Shown in pieces: positions 39,279-48,600 of a stretch of DNA of 64,000 bases. The translations under genes and the position numbers were made by a program. Numbering within the stretch: position 1 is the first letter of the stretch; each line of letters begins with the position of its first letter. The DNA comes from Nostoc sp. UCD121 (lineage in GTDB: Bacteria > Cyanobacteriota > Cyanobacteriia > Cyanobacteriales > Nostocaceae): contig NZ_JACKZS010000003.1 in assembly GCF_014222285.1 (NCBI RefSeq), forward strand, positions 42,739 through 106,738. Direction: 5' to 3'. The notes under the pieces are model-generated. The model made no database searches. It saw only the letters and a list, made by a program, of their open reading frames with translations, and was not told the DNA's origin.

Positions 39279-40721
39279 ATGGGTGATATTAACTGGACTC
39301 GACGAGATATTATTAAGGGAATAGGAGCAACAACGGCGGGAATGGCGCTGTCCTCCTGTGGAATTTCAGGAGATAGATCAGCCAAAGGATTAACAGAAGA
39401 AGCCTTAGCTGTGCAACCAGTAGTTAAAAGCGGCGACCTAGAAAAAGCCGATCTTACAGTTGGTTACGTTCCCGTTAATGATTGTGCGCCATTTGCGATC
39501 GCCTGGAAAAAAGGCTTCTTCCGTAAATATGGTTTGAACGTTACACTCAACCGCGAAGCCAGTTGGGCCACCTCCCGCGACGGTTTAATTTTTGGTCGCC
39601 TGGATGCTTCACCCGTGGTATCTGGTGCAGTTACTAACGCGAGAATTGGTGCTGAAGGCGCACGCCACGCCCTCTTGTGTGCAGCGATGACCATTCACCG
39701 CCACGGTAACGCCATGACAATGAACAAAGCCATGTGGGATTTTGGGCTGCGTCCGTGGTACGAGTATCAAGAAAAATATGGTGATGGTGCTTTAGAAGCC
39801 TTTGGGCGCGATTTCCGAGGCTACTTTGACAAGCAAGCGCCAGAAAACAGAGTTTGGGCAGTAGTATTAAGTTCCTCCATTTACGAATACTTTATCCGTT
39901 ACTTATCCGCCGCCGCCGGTGTTGATCCGCTTAAAGAGTTTCGCGTCATCATCGTTCCGCCTCCCCAAATGGTGACAAACGTGCGGATTGGAGCAATGCA
40001 AGCTTACATGGTTGCAGAACCGTGGAATACAAGGGCAATAACAGGTAACGAAAACATCGGTTTTACCTTTGCACAAGGCAAAGAAGTCTGGTTGGGACAC
40101 CCAGATAGACTTTTGGGAGTGATGGAATCTTTCATCGAAAAATATCCCAAAACCTATCGTTCCCTAGTTAAGGCGATGATTGAAGCTTGCCAATATTGCA
40201 GCAAAGCAGAAAACCGCCAAGAAGTAGCCGAACTGATAACAGACCGTTCCTTTACAGGTGCTAGACCCAAAAAGAAAGGTGCGCCAATTGCGAAGTTTAC
40301 CAGTCCCGGAATTCTCGGCAACTATAACTATGGCGGCTTTGATGGTAAAGACCGCACCATTAAAGCCGATGATACTACGATTTTCTTCGATATTCCTGAC
40401 AACCTTCCCAAACAACCAGAAGAACACTCAACATTCTTATGGCGATCGCGAAGTATCTGGTTAATGACACAAGCAGCCCGGTGGGGACAAATTAAGGAAT
40501 TTCCCAAAAATGCCGAGAAACTAGCCGAACTTGGCTGGAGAACAGATTTATACCGCGAGATAGCATCTGAAATGGGCATAAAATGTCCCAAGGATGATTA
40601 CAAGGTCGAACCACCAGAAGTATTTATAGATAAGAAAGGCTTCGACCCCAGCGATCCTGTGGGCTATCTGAATAGTTTTGCTATCAGGGCTAACGCTCCC
40701 ACTAACTTTTTCATGTCTTAA
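39279..40721 (+). CDS. NrtA/CmpA-family substrate-binding lipoprotein
   Basis: Signal with twin-arginine-like TRRD and a lipobox ALSSC with Cys at residue 27, so a lipoprotein. The body (about 55-450) follows the NrtA/CmpA periplasmic-binding fold, with VGYVPVNDCAPFAIAWKKGFF and EASWATSRDGLIFGRLDASPVVSG. NrtA and CmpA bind nitrate and bicarbonate respectively; the residues needed to decide cannot be assigned by eye. Gene order permease-SBP-ATPase differs from nrtABCD and cmpABCD, where the binding protein comes first and a second fused ATPase (C) is present. Confidence 0.87.
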   Translation: MGDINWTRRDIIKGIGATTAGMALSSCGISGDRSAKGLTEEALAVQPVVKSGDLEKADLTVGYVPVNDCAPFAIAWKKGFFRKYGLNVTLNREASWATSRDGLIFGRLDASPVVSGAVTNARIGAEGARHALLCAAMTIHRHGNAMTMNKAMWDFGLRPWYEYQEKYGDGALEAFGRDFRGYFDKQAPENRVWAVVLSSSIYEYFIRYLSAAAGVDPLKEFRVIIVPPPQMVTNVRIGAMQAYMVAEPWNTRAITGNENIGFTFAQGKEVWLGHPDRLLGVMESFIEKYPKTYRSLVKAMIEACQYCSKAENRQEVAELITDRSFTGARPKKKGAPIAKFTSPGILGNYNYGGFDGKDRTIKADDTTIFFDIPDNLPKQPEEHSTFLWRSRSIWLMTQAARWGQIKEFPKNAEKLAELGWRTDLYREIASEMGIKCPKDDYKVEPPEVFIDKKGFDPSDPVGYLNSFAIRANAPTNFFMS

Positions 40722-40824
40722 ATCCCAAGTTTAAATCTGACCTTGGCAATTTTAGATTTTAGATTTTCGGTACAAGTCGCAGTTAATCCAAAATTGATTG
40801 ACTAAATTATTTCGGGAGCCTTTG

Positions 40825-41664
40825 ATGATGGAATATACCTCATTACCTACTAATACCCAGACTGGAGTTCTGCCCCGCACTGGATTTTTAGAAATTGAAA
40901 ATTTAGTCAAGTCTTATCCGACACCTGATAAAGCTAACTTTGTCGTTTTAGATGGAGTTAATCTAACGATTGGTGAAGATGAATATATTTCTGTAATTGG
41001 TCACTCTGGTTGCGGGAAATCAACCCTATTAAAGATAGTAGCTGGTTTAGAAAAAGCCACCTCCGGCTCAGTTCGGCTTGATGGCAAAGAAATTCATAAG
41101 CCGGGAGCCGAAAGGATGATGGTATTTCAAAACTATTCATTGTTACCTTGGCTAACAGTACGAGAGAATATCCGTTTAGCTGTGGATGAAGTGCTAAACA
41201 ATGCTAATCGGGCTGAAAAAATTAGCATTGTAAATGAACACTTGGCAATGGTAAACTTGACGGCGGCGGCTGACAAATATCCTGATGAAATCTCTGGAGG
41301 GATGAAACAACGAGTAGGTATTGCCAGAGCCTTAGCAATTCGTCCCAAAATGTTGCTGATGGATGAACCTTTTGGGGCACTAGATGCGCTAACTCGTGGT
41401 AAATTGCAACGGCAAGTATTGGATATTTGGGAAAATAATCGTCAAGCAGTGATGATGATTACTCACGATGTAGACGAAGCAATTTATATGTCCGATCGCA
41501 TCGTCTTGATGACCAATGGCCCATCTGCTAGTATAGGAGAGATTTTAGAAGTTCCTTTTGAGCATCCGCGCGATCGCGCCGCCATGCGAAACTCAAAAGA
41601 ATATTTTGAACTCCGCAACCACGCTCTGAATTTTCTAGATCGCTATTTTGCCCAAGACGAGTAA
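40825..41664 (+). CDS. NrtD/SsuB-type ABC transporter ATPase
   Basis: Walker A GHSGCGKST, Q-loop MVFQNYSLLPWL, signature ISGGMKQRVGIARAL, Walker B MLLMDEPFGALD and H-loop ITHDVDEA are all present. At 279 residues it is complete. The start at ATG 40825 has GGGAG 6 bases upstream; the frame extends to a TTG at 40798 that is less likely. Third gene of the ABC operon; it lacks the fused SBP-like C-terminus of NrtC. The stop is 27 bp before riboswitch 2. Confidence 0.92.
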   Translation: MMEYTSLPTNTQTGVLPRTGFLEIENLVKSYPTPDKANFVVLDGVNLTIGEDEYISVIGHSGCGKSTLLKIVAGLEKATSGSVRLDGKEIHKPGAERMMVFQNYSLLPWLTVRENIRLAVDEVLNNANRAEKISIVNEHLAMVNLTAAADKYPDEISGGMKQRVGIARALAIRPKMLLMDEPFGALDALTRGKLQRQVLDIWENNRQAVMMITHDVDEAIYMSDRIVLMTNGPSASIGEILEVPFEHPRDRAAMRNSKEYFELRNHALNFLDRYFAQDE

Positions 41665-41691
41665 ATTAGATTATCATTTTTTTAGTGGGTA

Positions 41692-41810
41692 GCCTAATTC
41701 AAATTCATGAAAGCTGAATTTGGAACGGAGGAACCAATGTTTGGGGCTAATCTTATGAGAGACACCTTCCAGTCTTAGCCCGTCAGCTAACTCCGTAGGC
41801 AATGGAAGGA
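41692..41810 (+). promoter_or_regulatory. Second ydaO/yuaA-type (c-di-AMP) riboswitch
   Basis: Same ordered segments as 38054-38250: GCCTAATTC, GGAACGGAGGAACCA, TGGGGCTAATC, GCCCGTCAGCTAAC, TCCGTAGGC. P1 pairs GCCT with AGGC. CCTTCC (41765-41770) pairs with GGAAGG (41804-41809), where riboswitch 1 has CTCTCA/TGAGAG. This covariation supports the RNA. It is followed by GGAACCCCCAA ... TTGGGGTTTCC, a possible expression-platform hairpin without a clear T-run. Confidence 0.85.
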
Positions 41811-42005
41811 ACCCCCAAGACTTTGGCTGTAATACAGTTATTATTGGGGTTTCCTGGACTGATTTAAGATTTGCAATTTTGGTTATCGTTACTCAATCTA
41901 AAATCCAAAATTGTTCGACTGAGCGTAGCCGAAGTCCAAAAATCTAAAATTTGTCCCCCTGCTTCTTTCTCATTACTAATTCATTTCATTGGGAGAAGTA
42001 AAGCT

Positions 42006-42638
42006 GTGCAAATCAAGCCAATGTTAGCACGTCTGCAAAGTGCCACAGGTCGAGATGACTTAATTGAACAAATGGTACTCCTGCCAGAACCAAAACAACC
42101 TTTTTTTAAAGAACCTCAAAAAGCAAAAGCAGTTAATTTAATTGTTGCATACAACGCATCTCCTAACAGTCATACGGCGCTAGACATTGCTTTCTGGATT
42201 GCCCATCAAACTCGTTTAGCTACTAATGCAGAAGTCACTGTTCAAGCTGTTTATGTGGTAGAAGACAATCAAAGCAGTCAATATCCAAATATCTTGAGCT
42301 TTCCACAACAGCCTTCATTAGAATGTCAAATTAGTGAAGTATCAAAGTCTGTGACACAGGTATTAACTCAACCCAAATTGCAGACAGTGGTAACTCCCTT
42401 ACAACAAGCAGATATAATTCTCTGGCAAGCCCGAAGTCTGGCTGAAGAATGGCAAGGTTGCTTCAAATCTCATTTGCGGTTTGGCAGCATTTCTGCAGAA
42501 CTTCACAAAGTTGTTGAATCAGAAGCCGCCGATATTCTATTTCTCGGTTGCCAATCTGTTAGTCATCCAATGATTGAAGCATTAGGTTCTAATTTCCCCT
42601 GTGCTGTTTTAGGTATTCCCAGTTGTATTGATGAATAA
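42006..42638 (+). CDS. Universal-stress-like (Usp fold) protein
   Basis: GTG 42006 has GGGAG about 12 bases upstream and is chosen; ATG 42021 is an alternative. The upstream frame to 41871 is riboswitch tail and repeat, not coding. NLIVAYNASPNSHTALDIAFWIAHQT near 40 and ADILFLGCQSVSHPMIEALGS near 175 follow the Usp fold, an alpha/beta domain that often binds ATP or nucleotides. About 210 residues, so one domain with a 35-residue N-terminal extension. Between the riboswitch and the NhaD-type transporter; a role in ion or osmotic stress is inferred. Confidence 0.7.
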   Translation: MQIKPMLARLQSATGRDDLIEQMVLLPEPKQPFFKEPQKAKAVNLIVAYNASPNSHTALDIAFWIAHQTRLATNAEVTVQAVYVVEDNQSSQYPNILSFPQQPSLECQISEVSKSVTQVLTQPKLQTVVTPLQQADIILWQARSLAEEWQGCFKSHLRFGSISAELHKVVESEAADILFLGCQSVSHPMIEALGSNFPCAVLGIPSCIDE

Positions 42639-42686
42639 CCGTTGTTTAAAATTTCAGTAATTTTTATTCAATTGTAATCACAGATA

Positions 42687-42713
42687 AGTCACCTAAAACT
42701 AGGTGGCTTTTTT
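42687..42713 (+). terminator. Intrinsic terminator after the Usp-like gene
   Basis: GTCACCTA and TAGGTGGC form an 8-bp stem with one G-T pair and AAAC loop, followed by a run of seven T. The antiporter gene therefore may have its own promoter. Confidence 0.8.
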
Positions 42714-42750
42714 TGCTACTATGCAACCAATAAAACTTCAGGAGTAAGAT

Positions 42751-44088
42751 GTGGACAACTGGCAAGCAATTCTCAGCGTGATTACATTTATAAGCGTCAT
42801 TATCTTAGTGATGACGGAATGGGTACATCTCACCATCGCTGCATTATTGGGAGCATTATTATTAGTTTTTACCAACGTTATGACTTTACAAGAAGCTGTT
42901 GGTTACATCGGCAAAAGTCATGGAACACTCGGTTTATTCTTTGGAGTGATGGTATTAGTGCGGGCTTTTGAACCTACCAAGATATTTGATTATTTAGCAA
43001 CTCAAATAGTACTCTTGGCTAAGGGACAAGGCAAGCGTCTATTACTCGGTATTGTGGCTATCGTGACACCCATTTGTGCAGTTTTACCAAATGCTACAAC
43101 AGTGATGTTGTTAGCGCCTTTAATTCCACCAATGGCGAAGGAAGTCGGGATAAATTTTGTTCCCTTGTTAATTTTAATGGTATTTGTTGCTAATAGTGCC
43201 GGACTTCTTACTTTAGTTGGAGATCCAGCTACCTTTATCGTTGGTGATGCTGTGAATATCAGCTTTACAGATTATTTATGGGAATTGAGTTTAGGAGGGG
43301 TAATTGCCGTTGCTATAGTAATTGCAACACTACCATTTTTATTTCGTAAAATTTGGAATACCCAGTTAGATAATTTAGAAGAACTGCCACATCCACAAAT
43401 CAATCATCCACGAGCTTTAAGCTTTGGTGCAGTTATAGTATTTTTCGTCCTGCTATTTTTTGTCGTTGGAGAAACTCTACCAGTTCCGGTTTCGCCTGCT
43501 GCCGCAGCTTTGTTAGGAGCAGCTTTAGCTTTATTGTTATCTCACCATAGCAAAATCGATTCAGTTAACAATATTTTGCGGGATGTAGACTGGAGTACAT
43601 TAATATTTTTTATGAGTATTTTTGTATTAATTGGAGGGCTAGAGAAAACAGGTGTAATTAATAGTTTATCAGGAATATTTGCAACAATTTTAGGAAAAAA
43701 TATTATCCTGGGTTCCCTAGTTTTATTATTTTTTGTAGGTATATTATCCAGCGTAGTCCCGAATATTCCTTTAGTGGTGGGGATGGTTCCCTTACTCAAA
43801 CAATATATTGTAACTGTGGGATTAGCACCCGCAGAAGTTCTAGCGCAAGATTTTCAAGGGCAGTTTCCCCCAGAAGTATTACCGCTTTTTTATGCCATGA
43901 TGTTTGGTGCAACTTTGGGAGGTAATGGCACATTAGTAGGGGCATCATCTAATATCGTCGCTGCCGGTATTTCTGAGCAGCATGGACGACGCATCTCGTT
44001 TAAAACTTTTCTTCACTACGGTATTCCAGTGATGCTGTTGCAACTGGTAGCTTCGGCTTTGTATGTGTTGTTTCGCTTTCTACTTTAA
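42751..44088 (+). CDS. ArsB/NhaD-type ion transporter
   Basis: About 11-12 membrane helices over 445 residues. Motifs include PNATTVMLLAPLIPPMAKEVG near 112-132, SAGLLTLVGDPATFIVGD near 148-165 and a repeat of the same type in the C half (SSVVPNIPLVVGMVPLLK; LGGNGTLVGASSNIVAAG). This two-fold pattern defines the ArsB/NhaD (IT) superfamily; members exchange Na+ for H+ or export arsenite. Without arsR/arsC neighbours, Na+/H+ exchange is the better guess. Start GTG with GGAG upstream. It follows the c-di-AMP-switched genes. Confidence 0.85.
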   Translation: MDNWQAILSVITFISVIILVMTEWVHLTIAALLGALLLVFTNVMTLQEAVGYIGKSHGTLGLFFGVMVLVRAFEPTKIFDYLATQIVLLAKGQGKRLLLGIVAIVTPICAVLPNATTVMLLAPLIPPMAKEVGINFVPLLILMVFVANSAGLLTLVGDPATFIVGDAVNISFTDYLWELSLGGVIAVAIVIATLPFLFRKIWNTQLDNLEELPHPQINHPRALSFGAVIVFFVLLFFVVGETLPVPVSPAAAALLGAALALLLSHHSKIDSVNNILRDVDWSTLIFFMSIFVLIGGLEKTGVINSLSGIFATILGKNIILGSLVLLFFVGILSSVVPNIPLVVGMVPLLKQYIVTVGLAPAEVLAQDFQGQFPPEVLPLFYAMMFGATLGGNGTLVGASSNIVAAGISEQHGRRISFKTFLHYGIPVMLLQLVASALYVLFRFLL

Positions 44089-44092
44089 ATAA

Positions 44093-44124
44093 AGGTAGGG
44101 GTAATTCATGAATTGCCCCTACCT
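44093..44124 (+). terminator. Hairpin after the transporter gene
   Basis: AGGTAGGGGTAATTC and GAATTGCCCCTACCT form a near-perfect palindrome (one G-T pair) directly after the stop. No strong T-run. Confidence 0.45.
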
Positions 44125-44276
44125 GAAAACTAGGGTTTAGATTATTATTTGCGGAAGTCTTAAGCTGTTACGTATACAACTTGCATTATCAGGGCGGGTA
44201 AGATACCCACCCCACAATCATATTGAAAAAATATTAGTGCAAATTAAAAGCGCAACAGCTTATATTGCTATGGCTA

Positions 44277-44480
44277 CTAATAGCCAATTATATGCAATAC
44301 ATCGCGTAAGACACTATAGCCAGCTAAATCCCAAAGCAAATAGGCGAGAAAACCAATTGCTGCCAAACGACCATTCCAAATTTCGGCTTGAGGAGTCCAA
44401 CCAAACAAAAAAGCATTGCGGTCTATACCATTGTAGGCTTTAGCAACAGGTGGTAAATCGTTAGATGAGCGAGTTTCCAT
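44277..44480 (-). CDS. High-light-inducible protein (HLIP), copy 1
   Basis: 67 residues with the one-helix CAB motif: AEIWNGRLAAIGFLAYLLWD near 30-50 (Glu and Asn-Arg chlorophyll ligands). The C-terminus is DVLHIIGY. HLIPs bind chlorophyll and carotenoid, protect photosystem II assembly and dissipate energy. It is 246 bp from copy 2, and the DNA from about 44327 to 44520 is the same as 44573-44766. GGAG lies before the ATG. Confidence 0.92.
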   Translation of the reverse strand: METRSSNDLPPVAKAYNGIDRNAFLFGWTPQAEIWNGRLAAIGFLAYLLWDLAGYSVLRDVLHIIGY

Positions 44481-44522
44481 TTTTTTTCTCCAATATCCAG
44501 TAAGTTTTGAAAGGTTTAATCT

Positions 44523-44726
44523 TTAGTAGCCAATTAAGTGCAGTACGTCGCGCAGGACACTATAACCAGCTAAATCCCAAAGCAAATAGGCGAGAAAACC
44601 AATTGCTGCCAAACGACCATTCCAAATTTCGGCTTGAGGAGTCCAACCAAACAAAAAAGCATTGCGGTCTATACCATTGTAGGCTTTAGCAACAGGTGGT
44701 AAATCGTTAGATGAGCGAGTTTCCAT
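44523..44726 (-). CDS. High-light-inducible protein, copy 2
   Basis: Differs from copy 1 at one visible residue (DVLHLIGY in place of DVLHIIGY), while flanks and spacer are nearly identical. Same CAB helix with EIWNGRLAAIGF. The near-identity of spacers points to a recent tandem duplication or gene conversion. Probably one transcript with the other copies. Confidence 0.93.
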   Translation of the reverse strand: METRSSNDLPPVAKAYNGIDRNAFLFGWTPQAEIWNGRLAAIGFLAYLLWDLAGYSVLRDVLHLIGY

Positions 44727-44768
44727 TTTTTTTCTCCAATATCCAGTAAGTTTTGAAAGGTTTAATCT

Positions 44769-44981
44769 TTAGTAGCCAATTAAGTGCAGTACGTCGCGCA
44801 GGACACTATAACCAGCTAAATCCCAAAGCAAATAGGCGAGAAAACCAATTGCTGCCAAACGACCATTCCAAATTTCGGCTTGAGGAGTCCAGCCAAACAG
44901 AAAGGCGTTGCGATCTACACCGTTGTATTCTGGTGCAACAGGTGGTAAATCAGTAGAAGGTCGAGTTTCTTGAGTTGCCAT
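44769..44981 (-). CDS. High-light-inducible protein, copy 3
   Basis: 71 residues from ATG 44981 (MATQETRPSTDLPPVAPEYNG), preceded by GGAG. The N-terminal 20 residues differ from copies 1 and 2, but from FLFGWTPQAEIWNGR onward they are the same. As the farthest upstream member it is probably the first gene of the transcript and the older copy. Earlier-starting TTG codons are part of the ribosome site. Confidence 0.92.
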   Translation of the reverse strand: MATQETRPSTDLPPVAPEYNGVDRNAFLFGWTPQAEIWNGRLAAIGFLAYLLWDLAGYSVLRDVLHLIGY

Positions 44982-45022
44982 TTGTTTCTCCAAAATTTCT
45001 TAGCTTTTTAGATGTTTAATTT

Positions 45023-45090
45023 CTAGCAGCCAATCAGATGTAAAACATCGCGCTGGACACTATAACCGACTAAATTCCAAAGCAAATTAC
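45023..45090 (-). pseudogene. Remnant of a fourth HLIP gene
   Basis: Reading the minus strand gives LLWNLVGYSVQRDVLHLIGC and a stop, the C-terminal third of an HLIP with changed residues. Sequence upstream is not HLIP-like. The distance to copy 3 (about 254 bp) fits the 246-bp tandem period. Confidence 0.75.
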
Positions 45091-45607
45091 TTTTTTACAA
45101 GTATTGGCAAATCTCTAGAATAATGAGTTGCCATCTTGTTGTCGTCAACAATTCATTTGTTAACTTTAATGTAGCTATTTATAACTAGATTGCTTTCTGC
45201 CTGTAGGCACAAACTACAGGCACTTCTTCTGGACGATAATCAACAACATATTAGTGCAGACAAATCCACCCTGAGAGGGTGATAAAAAATAATTATAAAT
45301 AAATGTAAAGTTCTAGTAATTAAACTATAGCTTTGGCAAAATCAATCATTTTGATTAAGCAGTTAAAATTAAGAGCGTGGTAGCCAATAATTAACCAAAT
45401 TTTTAAATACTTTTACCGTTAGATAATAAAATTTATATCTTTTGCTGTATATAGTTTTCAGCCTTTGGAGAGATGCTTTCAATAGCTAAATTCTACGATT
45501 CTGAACTAAACAGTTAGGTATTGCCATAGGTACAGACAAAAATACTAAGAGTTGCTTCTCAAGAAAATCTTAACTCCCCAAATTTAAACTTAGTAGAAGG
45601 AAATACA
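45091..45607. other. Intergenic region between the HLIP array and the repeat protein
   Basis: Holds a hairpin TGCCTGTAG...CTACAGGCA (45198-45222) but no gene. It must contain divergent promoters for the HLIP unit and the 1038-residue protein, which might be co-regulated by light. Confidence 0.45.
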
Positions 45608-48600
45608 ATGTTCCAAAGTACGGAAATCATGCTGGAACTCTACAAACCACTATTGTGGTTAGCACAGGTTCCAGTAGATCCCTCAAGCGTCACGCCAGCA
45701 CAGGCATCGGTTCTCACTTCCGGCCCGCGCTTTTTTGTGGCTTTAATCTCCGGTGTGATTTTAGCCTTTGCTTTCCAATTAGTTCTAACTAATCTTTCCC
45801 TTGCAGCCGGTATTTCCTATCTGGGCCACTCATCTGACTCGGATTCAGATTCTGGGGAAGTCGGAAGTTTGGGCGGCAGCATTCGCAAAATCGGCACGGC
45901 AGTAGGGATTTGGACGTTAATAACTGTAACGATCGCTCTATTAATTGCCTGTTTCCTGGCAGTAAAATTAAGCCTTGTAATCTTAGATCCAGGCTTAGGA
46001 GCAATCCTCGGTTTGGTAATTTGGGGTGCTTACTTTTTACTCCTGGTTTGGGTAAGTTCCACTACTGTGGGTTCCTTAATTGGCTCAGTCGTAAATACGG
46101 CAACTTCCGGTTTTCAGGCGATTATGGGCACAGCTACAGCCGCACTAGGCGCAAAAGCTGTCAATAATCAAGTTATCGCAACAGCTGAAGCCGCCGCCGC
46201 CGCCGTCCGCCGAGAACTAGGAAGCGGCATCGACCCTGGAAGTATTCGGGAAAACATAGAAGATTATTTAGATAAGCTGCGTCCACCAGAGTTGGATGTG
46301 TCGAAAATTCGGAGTGATTTTGAAAATTTACTCAACGATCCGCAATTAAAAGCGATCGCAGGGACTCCAGATATTCGCAACATCGACCGCCAAAAGTTTA
46401 TCGAGTTAGTTAGCAGCCGCACCGACCTTTCCAAAAAAGACGTTACCCGCATTGCTGATACTTTATATAAGGTTTGGCAACAGGTAGTAAGTCAGCATTC
46501 ACCCACTGAAGACCGGATGGGTGAGTTAATGGATTATCTGAAATCACTTCCAGCAGGACAAAGTAAGACAGATGAACTTAACGCCAAGCTGGATCGACTA
46601 GTTGCAGAAACACGTGGTTCCAAGGAAGCTGACCAAAAGGCAGCTTCTGGGCCAATTCAAAGTACAATCCAGCAAGGACTATCCGCCTTAACCGCTGTAG
46701 TGTTAGGACGGGCAGATTTATCTGATTTGGATGTGGAAAAAATCTTGGGTAGCCTCACCACAGCCAAAGATAAAGTCACCCAACAAGCAGATAAGCTAGG
46801 GTTGCCAACACCATCACAACCCTATAGCCCAATTCGATCTGATGTCGAAAATTATCTGTACAACACTTATGCTTGGCAACTAAGCCCAGAAAAAATTGCC
46901 CAAGAATTTCGTGATGTCATTTACGATCCAGCAGCCGATCCTGGAATAGTCCGCAGAGAACTAGAAAGATTATCACGTAACGATTTCGTCAAAATTCTCC
47001 AACAACGGGGACTACTTACCCAAGGCCAAATTCAGCGCATTGCAGATCAGCTAGAATTTGTCCGTAAAGATGTGCTGGTGACAGTTACAGGTATCGAAGA
47101 AAGAGAAATAGTCCAAGACTTGCAACGCGCAGTAGAAAGTTATCTGCTCGTTACCCCAAAAACGGATTTGACACCTGAAGGCATTGAACAGAATTTTAAA
47201 CCACTGTTGCAAGACCCAGATGCAGATTATGAAACCCTGACATTGCGACTGGCACACATTGAACGTCAAGAAATCCGGGAGATATTGCTGGAACGGAATG
47301 ATGTTCAGCTATATGAAGTAGACAGCATTCTGGATGAATTAGAAAAACAACGCGATCGCGTCTTGCTAGAATCCAAAGGATTAGCTGAACAGGCACAATA
47401 TCAAGCTGAAACCCTGTGGCTGAATGTAGAATCATATCTGCGTAACACCGGGAAATCAGAACTGAATCCTGATGCCATCCGCGCGGAGTTCAAAAAGCTA
47501 TTAGAAGATCCCCAAGCTGGAATTACCTCAATTCGGGCGCGGTTGTCTCGCTTTGACCGCGATACCTTGGTACAACTATTGAGTCAGCGCCAAGATTTGA
47601 GTGAAGATCAAGTTAATCAAGCGATCAATGCGGCTGAGGAGTCCTGGCATAACATTCGCCACACACCTCAAGCTGTAGTGGATAAAGCCAAAGAGCAATA
47701 CGACTCTGTTACTACAACGATCGCAGATTACCTGCGGAATACTGGTAAACAAGAACTGAATCCAGAGGGTATTCAGCGAGATTTGACCAAATTGTTTGAA
47801 AATCCCAAAGAGGGAGCCGTTGCACTACGTCGGCGGTTGTCGCGCGTAGACCGGGATACACTGGTGAAGTTGCTCAGTCAACGTCAAGACTTGAGCGAAC
47901 AACAAGTTAATGAAATCATTGATTCCACCCAAACTTCGATTCGTAACTTTGTACGTGCGCCTCGTCGTTTAGCTACCCGCACACAGCAAAGAGCGGAAAA
48001 CTTCAAAGCTTATCTGGAAGAGTATCTACGCCAAACTGGTAAAGAAGAACTTAATCCTGAAGGTATCAAACGCGACTTACAATTACTCTTGCACGATCCG
48101 CGAGTGGGGGTAGAAAGTTTTAGCGATCGCCTTTCCCATTTTGACCGTTCTACGATCATCGCCCTGCTGAAGATTCGGGAAGATATTTCTGATGAAGAAG
48201 CAGCGCGGATTGCCGATAACATTGTATCCGTCAGGGATCAATTTGTAGAACAAGTGCGGAATATCCAACGAGGTATTCAAGATGCAATTGAGGGAGTTTT
48301 TGCCCGCATCCGCAACTATTTAAACTCCCTGGATCGCCCGGAACTAAATTACGATAGTATCAAGCGCGATGTCCGCACATTTTTTGACGATCCTCAAGCG
48401 GGATTTGATGCCCTGCGCGATCGCCTATCTTCTTTTGATCGTGAGACTTTAGTAGCAATTATGAGTTCTCGTGAGGACATCTCTGAAGAAGATGCCAACC
48501 GGATCATCGACCAAATTGAACGGGCCCGCAACACAGTATTGCAACGTGCAGAACGCATACAGCAAGAAGCCCAACGCCGCCTAGAACAGGTGAAGCATCA

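Noticed and set aside
38353..41664. Calling the ABC operon nrt or cmp
   Set aside because: Gene order and the absence of the fused NrtC/CmpC ATPase differ from both, and ligand residues cannot be read by eye.
41871..42005. N-terminal extension of the Usp-like gene
   Set aside because: This stretch is the tail of the riboswitch region plus repeats (AATCTAAAATCC types, GACTGAGCGTAGCC); a GTG with GGGAG follows at 42006.
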